Shown in pieces: positions 34,841 through 46,476 of a stretch of 64,000 nt of DNA. Below the pieces are notes generated by a model. It ran no database searches. It was given only the letters and a program-made list of their open reading frames with translations, and was not told the origin of the DNA. The stretch comes from Platycnemis pennipes. Its lineage: Eukaryota; Arthropoda; Insecta; Odonata; Platycnemididae. Positions within the stretch are counted from its first letter, which is position 1; every line of letters begins with the position of its first letter. The stretch covers positions 34,734,698 through 34,798,697 of the forward strand of contig OW121855.1 of NCBI GenBank assembly GCA_933228895.1. The letters are read 5' to 3'. The position numbers were made by a program, and so were the translations under genes.

Positions 34841-36652
34841 AGCTTGGACACTAGTTCACAGACGATTTTAATTAATTAATCACAAATGTTCCCCATAAAC
34901 AAATCTGGATGATTTGAGTCTTAATTATCGTAGAGCGTGAACGTTTTAGGCCAGGAAATTTTCGCTCCCCTTCACGTTTTGAGGATAGTTCACGTGCTAC
35001 ACCAGCGAGAATCCCCTCCGACCAAGAACATAAAGTAAGATATTTCGCCTAAGCATTCTGCCTCCGCCTATATCTGCATATGCCTGATTGCGAACCTTCA
35101 ATAAATAATAACATGCAGTAAGGACAGCCTCATTTATTTTCATTTAAATAACAGCTGCAATCTGATTTACGACAAAAAAATTCACAGACTATAAGTCAAG
35201 TAATAAAAAAAAGAACACGAAAATTTAAAATACACTTTAGGAAAAATGCAGACCTGGATTAAATTTTCACATCCCATAACAGCATACAATTTCAACTTCA
35301 AGGTTTCGCAAAATAATTATAACGAACGAAACTTTCTTCCGAATAAGTTTTTATGCAGCGTTCCTTTAGGGTTATAATAAGAATTTGCGACGTCGGATGC
35401 GTCTGGTTGATGACCCACGTCATTCCTCGTGTGCAGCTCGTCTCCTTGAAGAACAATAGCGGGTGCAGGCATGGGAATCGCTCTCCCAAGGTGTGCGGAA
35501 TAGCAGGCGCGAAACGTCGGACGCCAGCACTATTATCTGGGCGCTAGACCGCGAAGGCCGTTGACGGGACACACGGGAGGTGAAATGTCTTGTCGTTCTC
35601 GCCAGGATATTCACGCGTAGCTTGCCAAGGAAATACAGCCGATGCAACTAGAATGCTTAAGCCGGATTTGCATGAGAAACGACCGAGAGAGAGAGTGGAA
35701 AAGCAGACGAAATCCCATGTGTCCCATCAATGTCAAATCGTGATTTACAAAGCGGAGGCGATAAAATAATCGATGACACCAAGCCACCAGATGTCAAACA
35801 TGGCATGATTTCACTCAATACGATCGATGGAGGGCTAGGTAGCAGTTATGTTGGGAAAGTGACCAAGAGCTAAGATCAAATATAAGTTGATAGAGATAGG
35901 TATTTTTCAAGGAGGATTGCGTCAGCATCAGCTCAATCGTCCGCGCGAATTACCAAACTTAAATTGCGAGGATGAACAATCAGCAGATATAAGGAACACA
36001 CATAGAAATACACCGAATGGGAATGATGCTATATCTTTATCATCATATAATCCCGAAGTCAAGTTTCTTCAGGCGAGCACGAGCTATTTGACGTCATAAG
36101 AACTTTACGGGCGATGCGTGCATATATTTGATATTCTAAAAAAATGACACAGTTCTTAGGGAAGTGAATTTATATTACCCTCCAGAAACGTAGAAACCTA
36201 TTTTCATTACCTACCAGTTCAATAGGAAGAGTTTTTGTAACGCAATTGAATTTGTCGACACTATTACGTCACTAACTATGGCTATCGTAGACAGAATACT
36301 GGGAAAGTGAGGACGAGAAAAAAAAGGAAAAGGTATTGTGAACAAATGAAGAGGTTCGGGAATTTGCTGACTTGAAGAGAGAAATAGCATAGGGATAGAG
36401 GCAATAGATGACTTGCATGGAGAGTAGAGTAGGGACTCTCCATAAAAGCCAACCTAAACCGGAATAAAAATATCAAACAAACTTATCATTGTCGAGTTAC
36501 GAGTCGTTATTTAGTTCTACCCCAGAATTACCCGCAAGCACCGAAATCATTTGTGTCACAAAGAGCACCCAACTAATTCTCTTCCTTCCTTTCCCGCTTA
36601 TTTACGTTATTTCTCTATATTGATTGGTCTCTCTCTCTCTTTTTTAAAACAG
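34841..36652. other. Flank or intron upstream of the TNF-receptor exon
   Basis: No convincing exon is seen. A CpG-richer patch at 35395-35650 holds 64-75-codon frames on both strands without known motifs. The last 30 bases are the polypyrimidine tract and acceptor of the exon that follows. Confidence 0.4.
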
Positions 36653-37403
36653 GTCATTCTCGCCTCCGTCACCACTGAACGAGAGCACCTTCTTCAACTC
36701 CCTACGCCACTTTCCAAGTCAGTACATCATCACCACTACCACCACGGGCACGGAACCAATTCGCTAAAGGAGGCATCGCCGGGGAAAACCGCCCCCGAGC
36801 ACCACCGCTTCCGCCACTCGGGGGGGATGGACGTCTCCTGCTCCAAGTGCCCACCGGGGTGGGGGGTCATCGCTCGCTGCCACCCCAAGAGTCGCGGGGA
36901 CCCCTCGTCGGAGGGCGACGCGCAGTGGGACACGGCTTGCGCTCCCTGCCCACCGGGTTTCCACTCCCCGCACCACTCCGCCACGGCCAGGTGCTGGCCC
37001 TGCTCCCGGTGCGGACCCGGCCTCTTCGAGTCCCACCCCTGCACCCCCAAGTCGGACACGGTGTGCGACTCGTGCCTGACGGGGCGGGCGAGGCCCCTGG
37101 GGGCCGATTTCGACAGGAAATGCCTGTTCGGGAGGGCCTCCGGGGACGTGCGGTGGCTGTCGGAGGAGGACGAGGATGCGGGGATGCCGAAGCGGGTGCA
37201 GAGGATGACGGCGGGGACGTCGGCGGCCTTCCGGCTGTCCGGTCAGTTGCGTCCGAGGGGTGAGGGGGGCGGGGAGGAGGAGAAGGGCAGCGAGGGGGAG
37301 CGGGAGGAAGTGGGGGAGGAGCGCCGGAAGGTGCAGCAGAGGAGCCGCGCGGAGCGGAATGAGACCTCAGAGTTCGAAGGCGAAGAACAAGAGAGCGAGA
37401 ACG
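36653..37403 (+). CDS. TNF-receptor-superfamily exon, Wengen-like (partial gene)
   Basis: This internal exon belongs to a cell-surface receptor that would bind a TNF ligand of the Eiger type and signal to JNK; that role is known for insect family members and inferred here. The acceptor AG (36651-36652) follows a CTCTCT/T-rich tract, and the donor GTGAGT starts at 37404. The frame enters in phase 0 and leaves after the first base of a codon. The 250 codons open with VILASVTTERE and a His-rich run (HHHHYHHGHG). Cysteine-rich repeats follow at about 36836-37075: CSKCPPGW, then CAPCPPGF with CWPCSRCGPGLF, closing with DTVCDSC. After them comes a glu/arg-rich acidic linker, as in an extracellular stalk. 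No transmembrane or cytoplasmic part is present, so those lie in other exons not found here. Grindelwald is the alternative insect receptor, but two C-rich repeats ending in TVC favour Wengen. The exon is far richer in G+C than its flanks. Confidence 0.75.
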
Positions 37404-39124
37404 GTGAGTCCCTCTCAGACCTTCCTCTCTATTCTGTTTTCTGCGCCAGCTTTAAGGACCGGAATTATAACGTACAGGTCAATTTCGTCCTTTTATACCA
37501 GTTAATTAGGCTAACAACGGTTGCAAAAGCCTGGAATTAAAATCCTGTACATATATATGTTTTGTGTTGTCAACATCCCTTTTTATCAACTTATACATAA
37601 CCTATAGCTAAGGATAAAATATCAGTGAACAGAATTTTTCTCAAACAAATGACATCGCAGCTTAGTTTCTTTGTTTATAAAATGTTTTAAAAATCTTTTA
37701 GAGTAACGAAACAAGAATGCCCCAGTATAGAGACTGTTTAAACAACAGCAAAGAAGAAAGGATTATTCACGGCAGGAGATATGAACATTACCTATAATCG
37801 TGCAAATGAATAACTAATAACAGGTATTGTAAATACGTTCACGAGCTGTATTTGCTATTTAGAAAATACACTGACTATTTCATTCACATTACCATACAAT
37901 AGACTATGCTTTTTTTTGAGCGAGATTACAGGTTAAATGCTCGAAAGTTTCGCCCAGGTCTGAAATAAAATAGAAATAAAAGCTTCACACGCAACGGCTC
38001 CTAAAATTGATGATTGGAAATAATACACCTCCAAAAATCCTATCGTCACCACTAGTCATCAATACTGGTACTGGTTTGACACATCACTCTTCATTTTCAA
38101 AACACACTCTCGAGATCTGTACAGACTCAATAGTAGCGAAATCCTCGCAGGTATTTTATTACGTCTCTGTAAAGTCTGGAAGGTCTCCAGTCACTCTTAA
38201 TTGTCACCACTCTTTAAGTATTCCTAGACGCACCTGGTAGGGGGGACGCCGAGGATATAGCAGTAAAATGCATATTTCAGAATAAACACTATTCGGCTGT
38301 AACGAAATGTGGCCAATTATCTCAAAATCCTACTTATCCGAACTTTAAACCAAAATTTCACTTCTGTATTACATATGTATACATTGTCTACTGATATTTC
38401 ATTTGCATTTCCGAGCTGCATTTCCAAATGAATTTCATTAAAGCATTCAAGGTTTCTAAACGTCATTATCCCAACATTATTTGTATGCGTGCTCAAATAC
38501 TTCGTCTTGAGTAATATAAACGATATCACGCCTATTTCAGTCATCACTCTTCCTCCTATGAACGTCACTCACTGCGTCACGGCCATTACTCTCTCCCCTC
38601 TCCCCACCAATCACAAAATTGAAGTCATGCATGCATGATTTTTACGGGGCAGTCAAGCAATGTAAACCTTCCTTTTCCACTTCAAAAAGTCAAACGCTAA
38701 AATAAGGTGTAGCGATGGACGAAGAAAGTAATAAAAAACAGATTATGGAAACGAGTATTCGTTTTGCAACAAAAACGGATGCTTCGACAGCCTCACCTCT
38801 CCAAATTTTTGACTATCCTTTCCTGTGTTGGCATGTCGTATAATGTGGAGAATTATTCAGGTTTAGTTCAGTTAAAAATTAAGGCACTTCTCAAAGCGTA
38901 TCCTATGCCTAATTCAGGACGCTATTATCGCTCTATTCAAATGCTATTGATGCTCAAATAAAATAATTTCGAGCCGTTGTTTTGATAACAATTAATATCA
39001 TACCTGCATATTACGTACAAAAAATCCACAAGCAACTTCAATACCTACGATGGCATAACTTGGTTTTTAAGAGTTGATTACGAAGAGTTGATTACAGTCA
39101 TGATAAGAATGAAGTAAGAAAAAG
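37404..39124. other. Probable intron downstream of the TNF-receptor exon
   Basis: It starts with a strong donor (GTGAGT). I find no exon with a membrane segment. Frames of 65-83 codons on either strand (for example 38007-38240, 38317-38568) have no recognisable domain. Confidence 0.45.
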
Positions 39125-39200
39125 ACACATCATTCATTTTTCATCCTTCATTCCTACAATGAAAGATTTCCACAGTGCTAAGCCAGAGATTGTTAACTAC
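39125..39200 (-). mobile_element. Truncated hammerhead-foldback remnant: arm end plus T block
   Basis: TTTTTCATCCTTCATTCCTA matches the outer arm end of element A. ATTTCCAC, TAAGCCAGAGATTG and TTAACTAC then match the reversed T block. No inverted partner or ribozyme remains. It lies directly against element D, whose target duplication starts at 39201. Confidence 0.65.
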
Positions 39201-39212
39201 AGCCATAATGGT

Positions 39213-39622
39213 AGCAAGGAGAAAAACCACTTTGAAAGATTCCACAAGTTTATTCAGATACCGACCTACGTTTCGATTGTAATACAATTATCTTCAAGGT
39301 AAGCGCGAAGAGTCAGCGAGCTCCTTCTTTTCGTGGAAAGGTGTTGAGGAGATCAGTGGGTTGGAGCAACAATGGAAAGGGGGGGAGATGGGGGAGGACA
39401 GTAACTATTAGTGACTTAGCCGGAGGAGGAGGGGTTAGGAAGACGGTTCAAGTCGGGGAGTAGAGAAAAAGTAAGGTCAGGAAGGGAGAGTGGGAAGGGA
39501 ACATATATAGCAATCGAAACCTAGGTCAGTGTCTGAATAAACTTGTGGAATCTTACAAAGTGGTTTTTCTCCTTGCTACCATGTAGTTCCACCAAGTAAA
39601 GCCTGAGGAATTCCTTTTATAC
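39213..39622 (-). mobile_element. Hammerhead foldback element D
   Basis: The inverted arms run from about 39208 (ATGGTAGCAAGGAGAAAAAC, then GATTCCACAAGTTTATTCAG) and back to about 39582. The reversed T block is at 39583-39622 (GTTCCACCAAG, AAAGCCTGAGG). The duplication AGCCATAATGGT / AGTCATAATGGT is at 39201-39212 and 39623-39634 (12 bp, one mismatch). The left-arm hammerhead (about 39256-39305, minus) has TTGAAGA for the core box, an extra T, a stem II closing ATTGT/ACAAT, GAAA and CGTAGG. The right arm keeps only GAAA, CCTAGG, TC. The sequence between the arms (about 39310-39480) is G-rich. Confidence 0.75.
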
Positions 39623-40125
39623 AGTCATAATGGTTGACGAAATCAGAAAAGCGAGACTATCAGCATATGTTGGCCATTTAAGGTTTAGTTGTTAAGATAA
39701 ATAATTAATAAAAAATGCAGGAGAGAAGACATTAACCCATCTCTACAAAACCATCTGCGACATGTATTCAGCAGGAGAAATACCTAGGTACTTCGAGAAA
39801 AACATCATGATTCCTATGAACGAGATCATATATCATGATTCCTATTCCCAAAAAGAAGAGAGCAGAGAAATGTGAAAATTTTAGGACTCTTAAGCATGAC
39901 GACACATGCATCGATGACACTGACAAGGATCATCTACAGAAGAATATAACGAAAAGCAGAGGAATTCCTGAATGAAGATCAATTCGGATCCAGGAAAAGT
40001 AAGAGTACATGAGAAGCAAAATTGGCCCTTAGGCTGCTAATAGAGAAGAGAAAGGAAAAGAACAAGCCGACCTACATTGCATTTGTGGATTTAGAAAAGG
40101 CTTCTACAACGTTGATTGGAATTTA

Positions 40126-40368
40126 ATGCTTGGAATTCTGAAAGGAATTGGAGTGTCGTACAATGACCGAAGAATTGTACACAGTTTGTACAAAAACCAA
40201 GTCGCTGTGATAAAATCTGGAACCAGCTCTGAAGAAGCAAGGATAAGGAAAGGAGTGAGACAAGGCTGTGCACTGTCTCCAGTTATTTTTAATGTTTACA
40301 TCGAGAGAGCTATCAATACAGCCATGGAAAGAACAATAGCCAGACATCAGCTGAAGATCAATAAGTAG
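40126..40368 (+). pseudogene. Reverse-transcriptase fragment with active-site block deleted
   Basis: The open piece of about 80 codons includes GILKGIGVSYNDRRIVHSLY and VRQGCALSPVIFNVYIERA, conserved palm/fingers blocks of non-LTR reverse transcriptase. ERTIA is followed directly by RHQLKINK and KTKILVCSKR. In relatives some 45-50 residues with the F-A-D-D catalytic motif lie between these two blocks. The deletion, at about 40340-40350, is recognised from family knowledge and removes the metal-binding aspartates. Confidence 0.75.
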
Positions 40369-40619
40369 AAGACTAAGATATTGGTGTGCAGCAAGAGAGA
40401 AGAGGCCAAAAGCAACGTTATACTAGGAAAACGGAAACTGGAAGAGGTGTAAGAGTTCTGTTACCTGGGAAGCAGAGTAACCAGCGATGGACGAAGTAAG
40501 AAAGAAATAGTAGAATAGCCCAGACAAAGAGGGCATTCTATCAAGAGAAGAATCTACTTATAGCTGGAAACATAAGCTTAGAGGTAAGGAAGCAATTCGT
40601 TAGAACGTATATCTGGATC

Positions 40620-40997
40620 ATGTTTCTTTACGGCAGTGAGGCATGGACGATGACAGCAGCGGAGAAGAAAAGAGTGGAAGCATTCGAAATATGGTGCTAC
40701 CGAAGAATGATGAAGGTAAAATGGATCGACCGAGTGACAAATGAAGAAGTCTGTAGAAGAGTGGGAGAAAAGAGAAGTCTGATGAAAACTAAGAAGGAGA
40801 AGGGACAACTCTTAAGACACGATGGCCTGATGAAGACAATCGTCGAAGGAAAAGTGAACGGGAAGAATGGAAAAGGCAGGCCTCGTATGAGGTATATGGA
40901 CCAAGTTGTGAAGGATGTAAAAGAGAGGAGCTACGTAAATATGAAGAGGTTGGCCGATAGAAGAATCGAGTGGAGGGCTGCGTCAAACCAATCCTAG
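40620..40997 (+). pseudogene. LINE ORF2 C-terminal domain
   Basis: This 125-codon frame has LYGSEAWTMTAAEKKRVEAF, WCYRRMMKVKWIDRVTNEEV, a GKGRPRMRYMDQVV block and a final MKRLADRRIEWRAASNQS. This is the usual C-terminal region after the polymerase in RTE/Jockey-like proteins. It is intact as a frame but cut off from the polymerase by stops. Confidence 0.8.
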
Positions 40998-41019
40998 GAT
41001 TGTTGACCCATGATGATGA

Positions 41020-43279
41020 TGAAAATATTAGTAGACAGTACCTATTCACGCTATAACACTTAAAAGGGTAAACTATAAAGTTTAACCTAGGCTAATTCCT
41101 AAAACAAACATGGCACCCATACCCGAGGCGGTTATCGAATTAGCCTATTTTGGCTGACAATCCCGCGCGTAACAGACTTATCCTGGCCGGGTATTGTATT
41201 TTATTCGCGAGAAAATGTCATGGCTTGTTTGCCTGTAAAGTAGATCATCCTGGGGTCATAAGTGCAAAAAACTTTCCAGTAACAGTCTCTTTAGAAGGTA
41301 AGATTTTACGTGAAGATATCCTAATCTTTTTACTTCTTTTCGTTATTTAAGAGCCTCGGTTAGGGGAGATATTCTGAAGGGAAAGGGGAAATAAGGAGGA
41401 AAAAATTACAGTCAAGGTCGTGGCGCAGCGATTCGAACTGGTTTTGTTAATTTGTGCTTTATTGTCCGTAACACCTTCTGAGTGATAATCCACGCCCAAC
41501 AGGCGCTTTGCACTTTATGTGAAAACATCTCCCGAAGTTAAATGTTCGAGTTCTACGATATGCAGAGCGCACGACTTTTCATCTTTTCGTGAAACGCCTG
41601 TGACACCACTTAATCTAGCTAAATATCAAAGAGCTGGTTAGCCACAAAACAGGGAAAGAAAGTGGAGTATACGAGCCACGTCAACTCTGTTATAATTTGC
41701 ATTACATTATGTTCAGCCTCGGGTGTTACTGCTCTGCAAAGCGTAATTCAAAGCTGGAGGCACACTGATTAAATACGAACAAATGATGCCATCGATAACA
41801 AGAAAAACCAATGCTTGTAAACAGACTCATCTACCAACTCCTCCCGAAAATTCACCACGTATAAAATTTTGCAAGGCAAAAACGTGAAGAGTTTCTGCTG
41901 GCTAGCATATTCAGGGAGTTATAATAATGCCAGGCACTGTCTAAACAATCTCCACAGGGACTTTGGGTAAGCTGGAATCCGCATATCAAAGAAGCAAGTC
42001 AATTTAAAAGACGTCGGAAAACAATCCTTTACGTGACGTAAACAATGTAGAATAAAAAATAATGTGAAAAGAAGGCAATGAGTCAAAATTTTTCGTCTCT
42101 GGATGGAGTCTCAAAAACAAGCCTCTTGGATAAAAGGTGAGCAAACGAAATGAAACAGATCCACGAGACTGTATTTATTGAAATACGACTACGGTTCTAC
42201 CCATCGACTACCCATTAAGTGATAATATATGTTCCTAAAGTCCCTCATACACTTGGCTGACGAGAGGAGACTGACTTGACCGTCTTGGCTGATAAATCGA
42301 AACGGAGAGGAGTTTATTAACTCGATTGCTTGGAAGGTAGTGCTGCCTAACTCGGACAGACAGGGAGAGCGTTTGTAATGAGGATAAATAACACAGACAA
42401 TGCCTCTAAAACAAAGGAAGGGATTCCCCAAACATCATTTTGTAAGCAAACATATCAGCGACTTTACTACGAAACTATTGAAGGGCCAAATTTAGATGCT
42501 TTAGAAACGCTGAAAATCTGCTATTTCTGGATATGAACAAATTAAATGTCATCACCTAGCTTGCATTCTCTTCCTGTACCTCTCTCTTACAATCTTGAAG
42601 ACTACTGCGAACCAGATTAGAATTTTAATGTAGAGCAAACAAGTTAAACTTTGTTCCACCAATGCAAGTTTGACTCACTGCAACACCCTTCTCACTCTTC
42701 CAACAGATGGTAATCAATTTTGTAACCTACGTCAGTGAGTAAAATTATTTTTTTTTAAACGAGCACTCTATTTTTACAATATTTCTTTACGTTTCTAACA
42801 AGGTTCCGGTAACAATGTTTTACTAACCTCAACTCCGCATCAGCTAAGTAGGTTATAATGTGCCGGAGGACCTAATCTCCTTGTAATTAATGGTATATGG
42901 AGTCATAGCGAATAAGAATCTATTATTATGCTCAGTTACGGATACTGTCGATCGCACGGCAATCCTATCTCCAAGCGAAGTGGTGTTTGAGACACTTATT
43001 GAAAAATCTCCGAAACCTCTTAACATAGCTACCTACCCATACATCTCCCTCCCTCCAGAGACTCACTTCCATCCTCTCCTTCCATTTTCCTCCTATTTGG
43101 AACTTCTTTGCATCTTTCTCTATGAAATTATGTCTACATCGAAATCAAGAGCCCACAACAATAAATATACCAGTGGGTCTTATACATTTACCTTGCCTTT
43201 CACCTTGCAGGAGGTACCACGAATAAAGCCTGTAGTGAGTCAGACTGGTGAGTTGGCCAATATACTGGCTTCTATTCTA
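41020..43279. other. AT-rich stretch, nothing recognised
   Basis: The longest frame (42890-43285 plus, 131 codons) has no known motif, and its end overlaps a degenerate SINE. I see no splice context to support it. Confidence 0.4.
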
Positions 43280-43545
43280 CCCTAGTTCGAATACTGGAGA
43301 TAGGCATTTATACGCTGAATCATGGCAGCAGTGGAGTGCCGTGTGGAGAGGACTTCAAGTTCAGTCCGCGGGTTTGGACGTTTAACGTTTGACCACTTGA
43401 CACCTCTCTATAAGAGTAAGCTAATGCAGATGCCGCGTTTCTCTCTACCCTTCATCCATTCCTAAAAAGCCACCTATTATCAGATCCCTTCACCCAACCT
43501 TAAAGACATCAGCGGTCAATTGAGTAATGTAATAACAAAATCAAT
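43280..43545 (+). mobile_element. Degenerate tRNA-derived SINE (copy 3)
   Basis: A possible B box (GTTCGAATACTGG, about 43287) is followed by the SINE body: GAGTGCCGTGTGGAG, CTTCAAGTTCAGT, GATGCCGCGTTTCTCTC, CACCTATTATCAGATCCC-like and CAGCGGTCAATTG. All are in the order seen at 51167-51476. The right end is eroded and the head is mostly lost. Confidence 0.6.
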
Positions 43546-45234
43546 AAATCTGGAAGTTAAGCTAACTTAAAGCCATTTTGATGTTTGCATTACGCACTGA
43601 GAAGCGGGCTAATTAACTGCAATCTGCGAAGGCGACACTTGAGGAGAAATAGTAATCGTGGAAAATGCAATGTCACATATACCAATGAATCATGTATGCA
43701 TTCACAAAGGAAGACTGAAGATAAATTAAGACGTCAACTTTTCTAAGACTGCGCGTGAGTACTGCAGGCACAGAAAAGATAATCCAACAAGCCTCTTATT
43801 TCATTACTCCGCCGATGGATGCTCGATTTAATATTTTGAAATAGGGACACCATCAAATGGAATACAATAGAATTGAATGCGGATTAGTTGCGTCAATTCG
43901 GTTGGCTATTTAGACGATAGGAACGACGTAGCCGAACACAAAAGAAACCTTAATAGCTGCCGAACTCCGAAGTTTACGGAAGAGCTATTCCAACAAGCGC
44001 TAAGAAAAAAATTTGCTGAATTTCCAGAAAGAAAACGTACCTATTTCTGTTTCTGTTGTACAGTGCAGGATGTTGCATTTCAAATTTGAAAAAGCTATTG
44101 GTTCCGGGAAAATGTTGACTTTCAAAGTTCGCTGGAAAGGAGAGCGCTTAAGTTCATGCTTAAAGAAATATTTCCATCTATTGTCAGCCTGAGGGCACAC
44201 AAACGATCCACGAAAATTACGACCGGAAGTCGCCAAACACTGTAAACCAAGACGGTGAACAGAGGTACCATTAATGGTTCTGACAAATACCATCTGGAGG
44301 GAGGAAATGGAATAGAAATTTAACGCGAGAGAAGAGGTGCTATCTTGGTGTTGCAAAATCTTTGGCTGGCAAAATTCAACCTAACTTCCCATACTTGGCC
44401 AAAATCGATGACTTAACACGATTGCTATATTTTACTAAAATGAAAATGGTTAGTCTAGTCTCTAACTTGCGAAATTTAATCATTGCAATCTACCTTTTGA
44501 CAGTAGGTTTTGAAAAACAAACCATAACTATGGCAAACCTTCGTGTTCTTGCCATAAACGACACTAAATCTAGGAAATAATGTTGGTAAAAACTTGTCTT
44601 TGTTTATATTACAGAAACTATTGAAATTATTGCCGTTAATTAATGAATTGTTAATTTTTGACAAAATAGACCTTACAATAGCTTCTGTGATCTGCGAATA
44701 AGTTGATAAAAATACAGCTTACAGAAGCTTTTATACCTTACATAAACTATAGAGTAAAGTGTATAAAAAAGTTCAGAAATACATTTTATCTTTCCATTTC
44801 AAAACGATCCTGTAATATTCTCCCTTTTCCGATTTTTTGTAGTTCATCACATTTCACGAAATCTTTCACCAATTTCATGAAATCACAAAATTTCACGAAA
44901 TATTTCATCATATTCTCTTCCCTATTAAGTTTTCTTTAAGGCCAATGGTGACTGCCCCTGAAACGGTTTTTCTTCTCGCAGCTAGGCAAATAAAGTTATC
45001 GACATGAATCTTTCACCGTCAACTTTTTTTGGCCAATGAAATTCTTTTTTGCTTTTTACATTTTGCAAAAAATTTAAAAACATGATAAAAAATTACCAAA
45101 ATGGCAGAATGCGTTGTTATTTATAAAAATCGAAAAACTACGAAGTTTTCGAGTTTCTTCACTAATCAATTCCAATTTTCTAAATAATATTACGAGAAGG
45201 TAATAACTAGTAATTAGAATAATTAGAAGTCGCT
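43546..45234. other. AT-rich stretch; small TTTCAC/GAAAT repeat cluster
   Basis: At 44849-44910 ATTTCAC and GAAAT units alternate three times. This is a short simple repeat able to form small hairpins. Other frames (up to 118 codons, minus, 44000-44356) are unrecognised. Confidence 0.4.
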
Positions 45235-45500
45235 AAAAACGCGCTGCTAGGAGCGTCACTTGCGGCGAAATCAGGGAACCATTACGAAGCACCCGAGGAG
45301 CGATGAGGGAGGGGAGGGAGAGATGCCGCTGGAGGGATGAGGGCCATGAGCTGGAGGCGTTTAAGGGGAGGGACGAACGAAAGACAAATCTTGCAACCTT
45401 GTGTTTTTGCTGAGAAGAGGACAGCGCGCAGGGTGTCGCAAGGTTATGCGTCCATCTTCGTTGCTCTCAGTCCGTCTCGACTTTTCGTATCGAGATCTAT
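45235..45500. other. CpG-rich patch, possible promoter
   Basis: G+C and CpG rise sharply inside AT-rich DNA. At 45466-45472 a CTCAGTC resembles the arthropod initiator TCAGT. AGATC follows about 25 bases later, close to but not at the usual downstream-element spacing. The small frame at 45618 lies downstream. This is suggestive only. Confidence 0.25.
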
Positions 45501-45617
45501 TTCCAATTGCCTAATATTTGCGTAAATCTTTCAAGAAATTTTTCTACATTCAGTGAGTCAAGAAATAATTTACAATTAATTTCTTCGATTTAAATTATCT
45601 CTGAAAAAAAGATTATC

Positions 45618-45797
45618 ATGGAAACTGCCAGAAAGGGCCATCCTCGAAGTAAGAAAGACGTGGTCTATTCTCATCTGCAAAACGAAAGAAAAGGTCTGCC
45701 GGGAGTCTCAGGAAATGGCAAGCGAAGTAATTATTTGGTTGAGGACGACTACAATGAACCAATTCTTCAGATTTTGTACGTTTTTTTGTTTTCATGA
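45618..45797 (+). CDS. Small open frame, possible first exon of unknown gene
   Basis: The 59-codon frame begins METARKGHPRSKKDVVYSHL after ATC-ATG-G, a good start context, and lies downstream of a CpG-rich patch. Before its stop a GTACGT (45775) could act as a splice donor, leaving an exon that ends near YNEPILQIL. The sequence is hydrophilic, basic then acidic. I recognise no domain. It might be a host first exon, or the 5' part of the Mutator-like element that starts 700 bp on. It could also be chance. Confidence 0.2.
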   Translation: METARKGHPRSKKDVVYSHLQNERKGLPGVSGNGKRSNYLVEDDYNEPILQILYVFLFS

Positions 45798-46476
45798 AAC
45801 CGATTCTCAGAAAAATACGTGTTTCTGCTAATGACCTAGCCTCACCGGAACAGATTAAACATTTGAGATTTAAGTATAATTGTTGTCCATGGCTGATTTG
45901 ACTGTTTCACCACAGTATGTTTAGACAGTGGTTTCATCAGTTTCATCTTAACATACGAATGCGAAAATGTAGCCGTCACTTTTCTAAAAGTCATTTAATT
46001 GTTAGCGATATTATTTTACATTGACGCAATGTTTGTTCCAATTAAATCCGATGAGTAAACCGTGGTACTTTCTGAGAGAGTTATCTTCAGCCTGGAATCG
46101 CCACGTCCTATATTCCTGCATTATTTTTGTTTTTTTTTGTAATTACTATAGTAATTAATAATTATAGTATTAATAATTATAATTATATAATTAGTTAAAC
46201 CCCCGGTAATCATGACGAAATGTAAATTGAATTTTAAATGTAATAACACTAAAAAAAAGTGATGGCAAACTATTTTTTGAAGCAAAATCTGCGGCAAAAT
46301 ATATTTAGGCCTTCTCAAAGTATAAAATAAAGTTCTTTTTAATTTTGTTTACAAGAACTGCATAGCTTTTTTCTTTTTTGTTATGAAATTTTGCCGTGTT
46401 CTAAATCTCCCTTATTTTTGGTCAAGAATATGGAAATCTCCCTTATTTTCTTCAAATATAGTTGTTGGTCACCATA

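Larger units (their letters stand above)
39716..41019 (+). mobile_element. Non-LTR retrotransposon (RTE/Jockey-like), 5'-truncated and broken
   Basis: This is the longest LINE copy in the window. It starts inside the reverse transcriptase (AGEKTLTHLYKTICDMYSAG, then EIPRYFEKNIMIP) and continues through ENFRTL-, AFVDLEKA- and VRQGCALSPVIFNVYIE-type blocks. It ends with the C-terminal domain and a tail with CCAATCCTAGGATTG and ATGATGATG. Damage includes a short direct duplication of ATCATGATTCCTAT near 39807-39843 that shifts the frame, several stops, and loss of the block holding the catalytic Asp pair near 40345. It cannot be active. Fragments of the same family lie at 9.8, 18.6, 20.5 and 56.7 kb. 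The clade is uncertain without alignment. Confidence 0.85.

Noticed and set aside
35395..35560. GCGAAACGTCGGACGCC next to a CTTGAAGA suggested another hammerhead
   Set aside because: The two parts are about 70 bases apart with no convincing stem II between them.
40820..40860. CTGATGAAGACAATCGTCGAAGG looks like a hammerhead core with stem II
   Set aside because: It lies in the LINE coding region (also at 21470 and in reverse near 18780), where it encodes a conserved protein block. GAAA is replaced by GAAG and no stem I or III is available.
46060..46095. Minus-strand CTGAAGA followed by GAAA
   Set aside because: No stem II can form between the boxes and no cleavage site follows.
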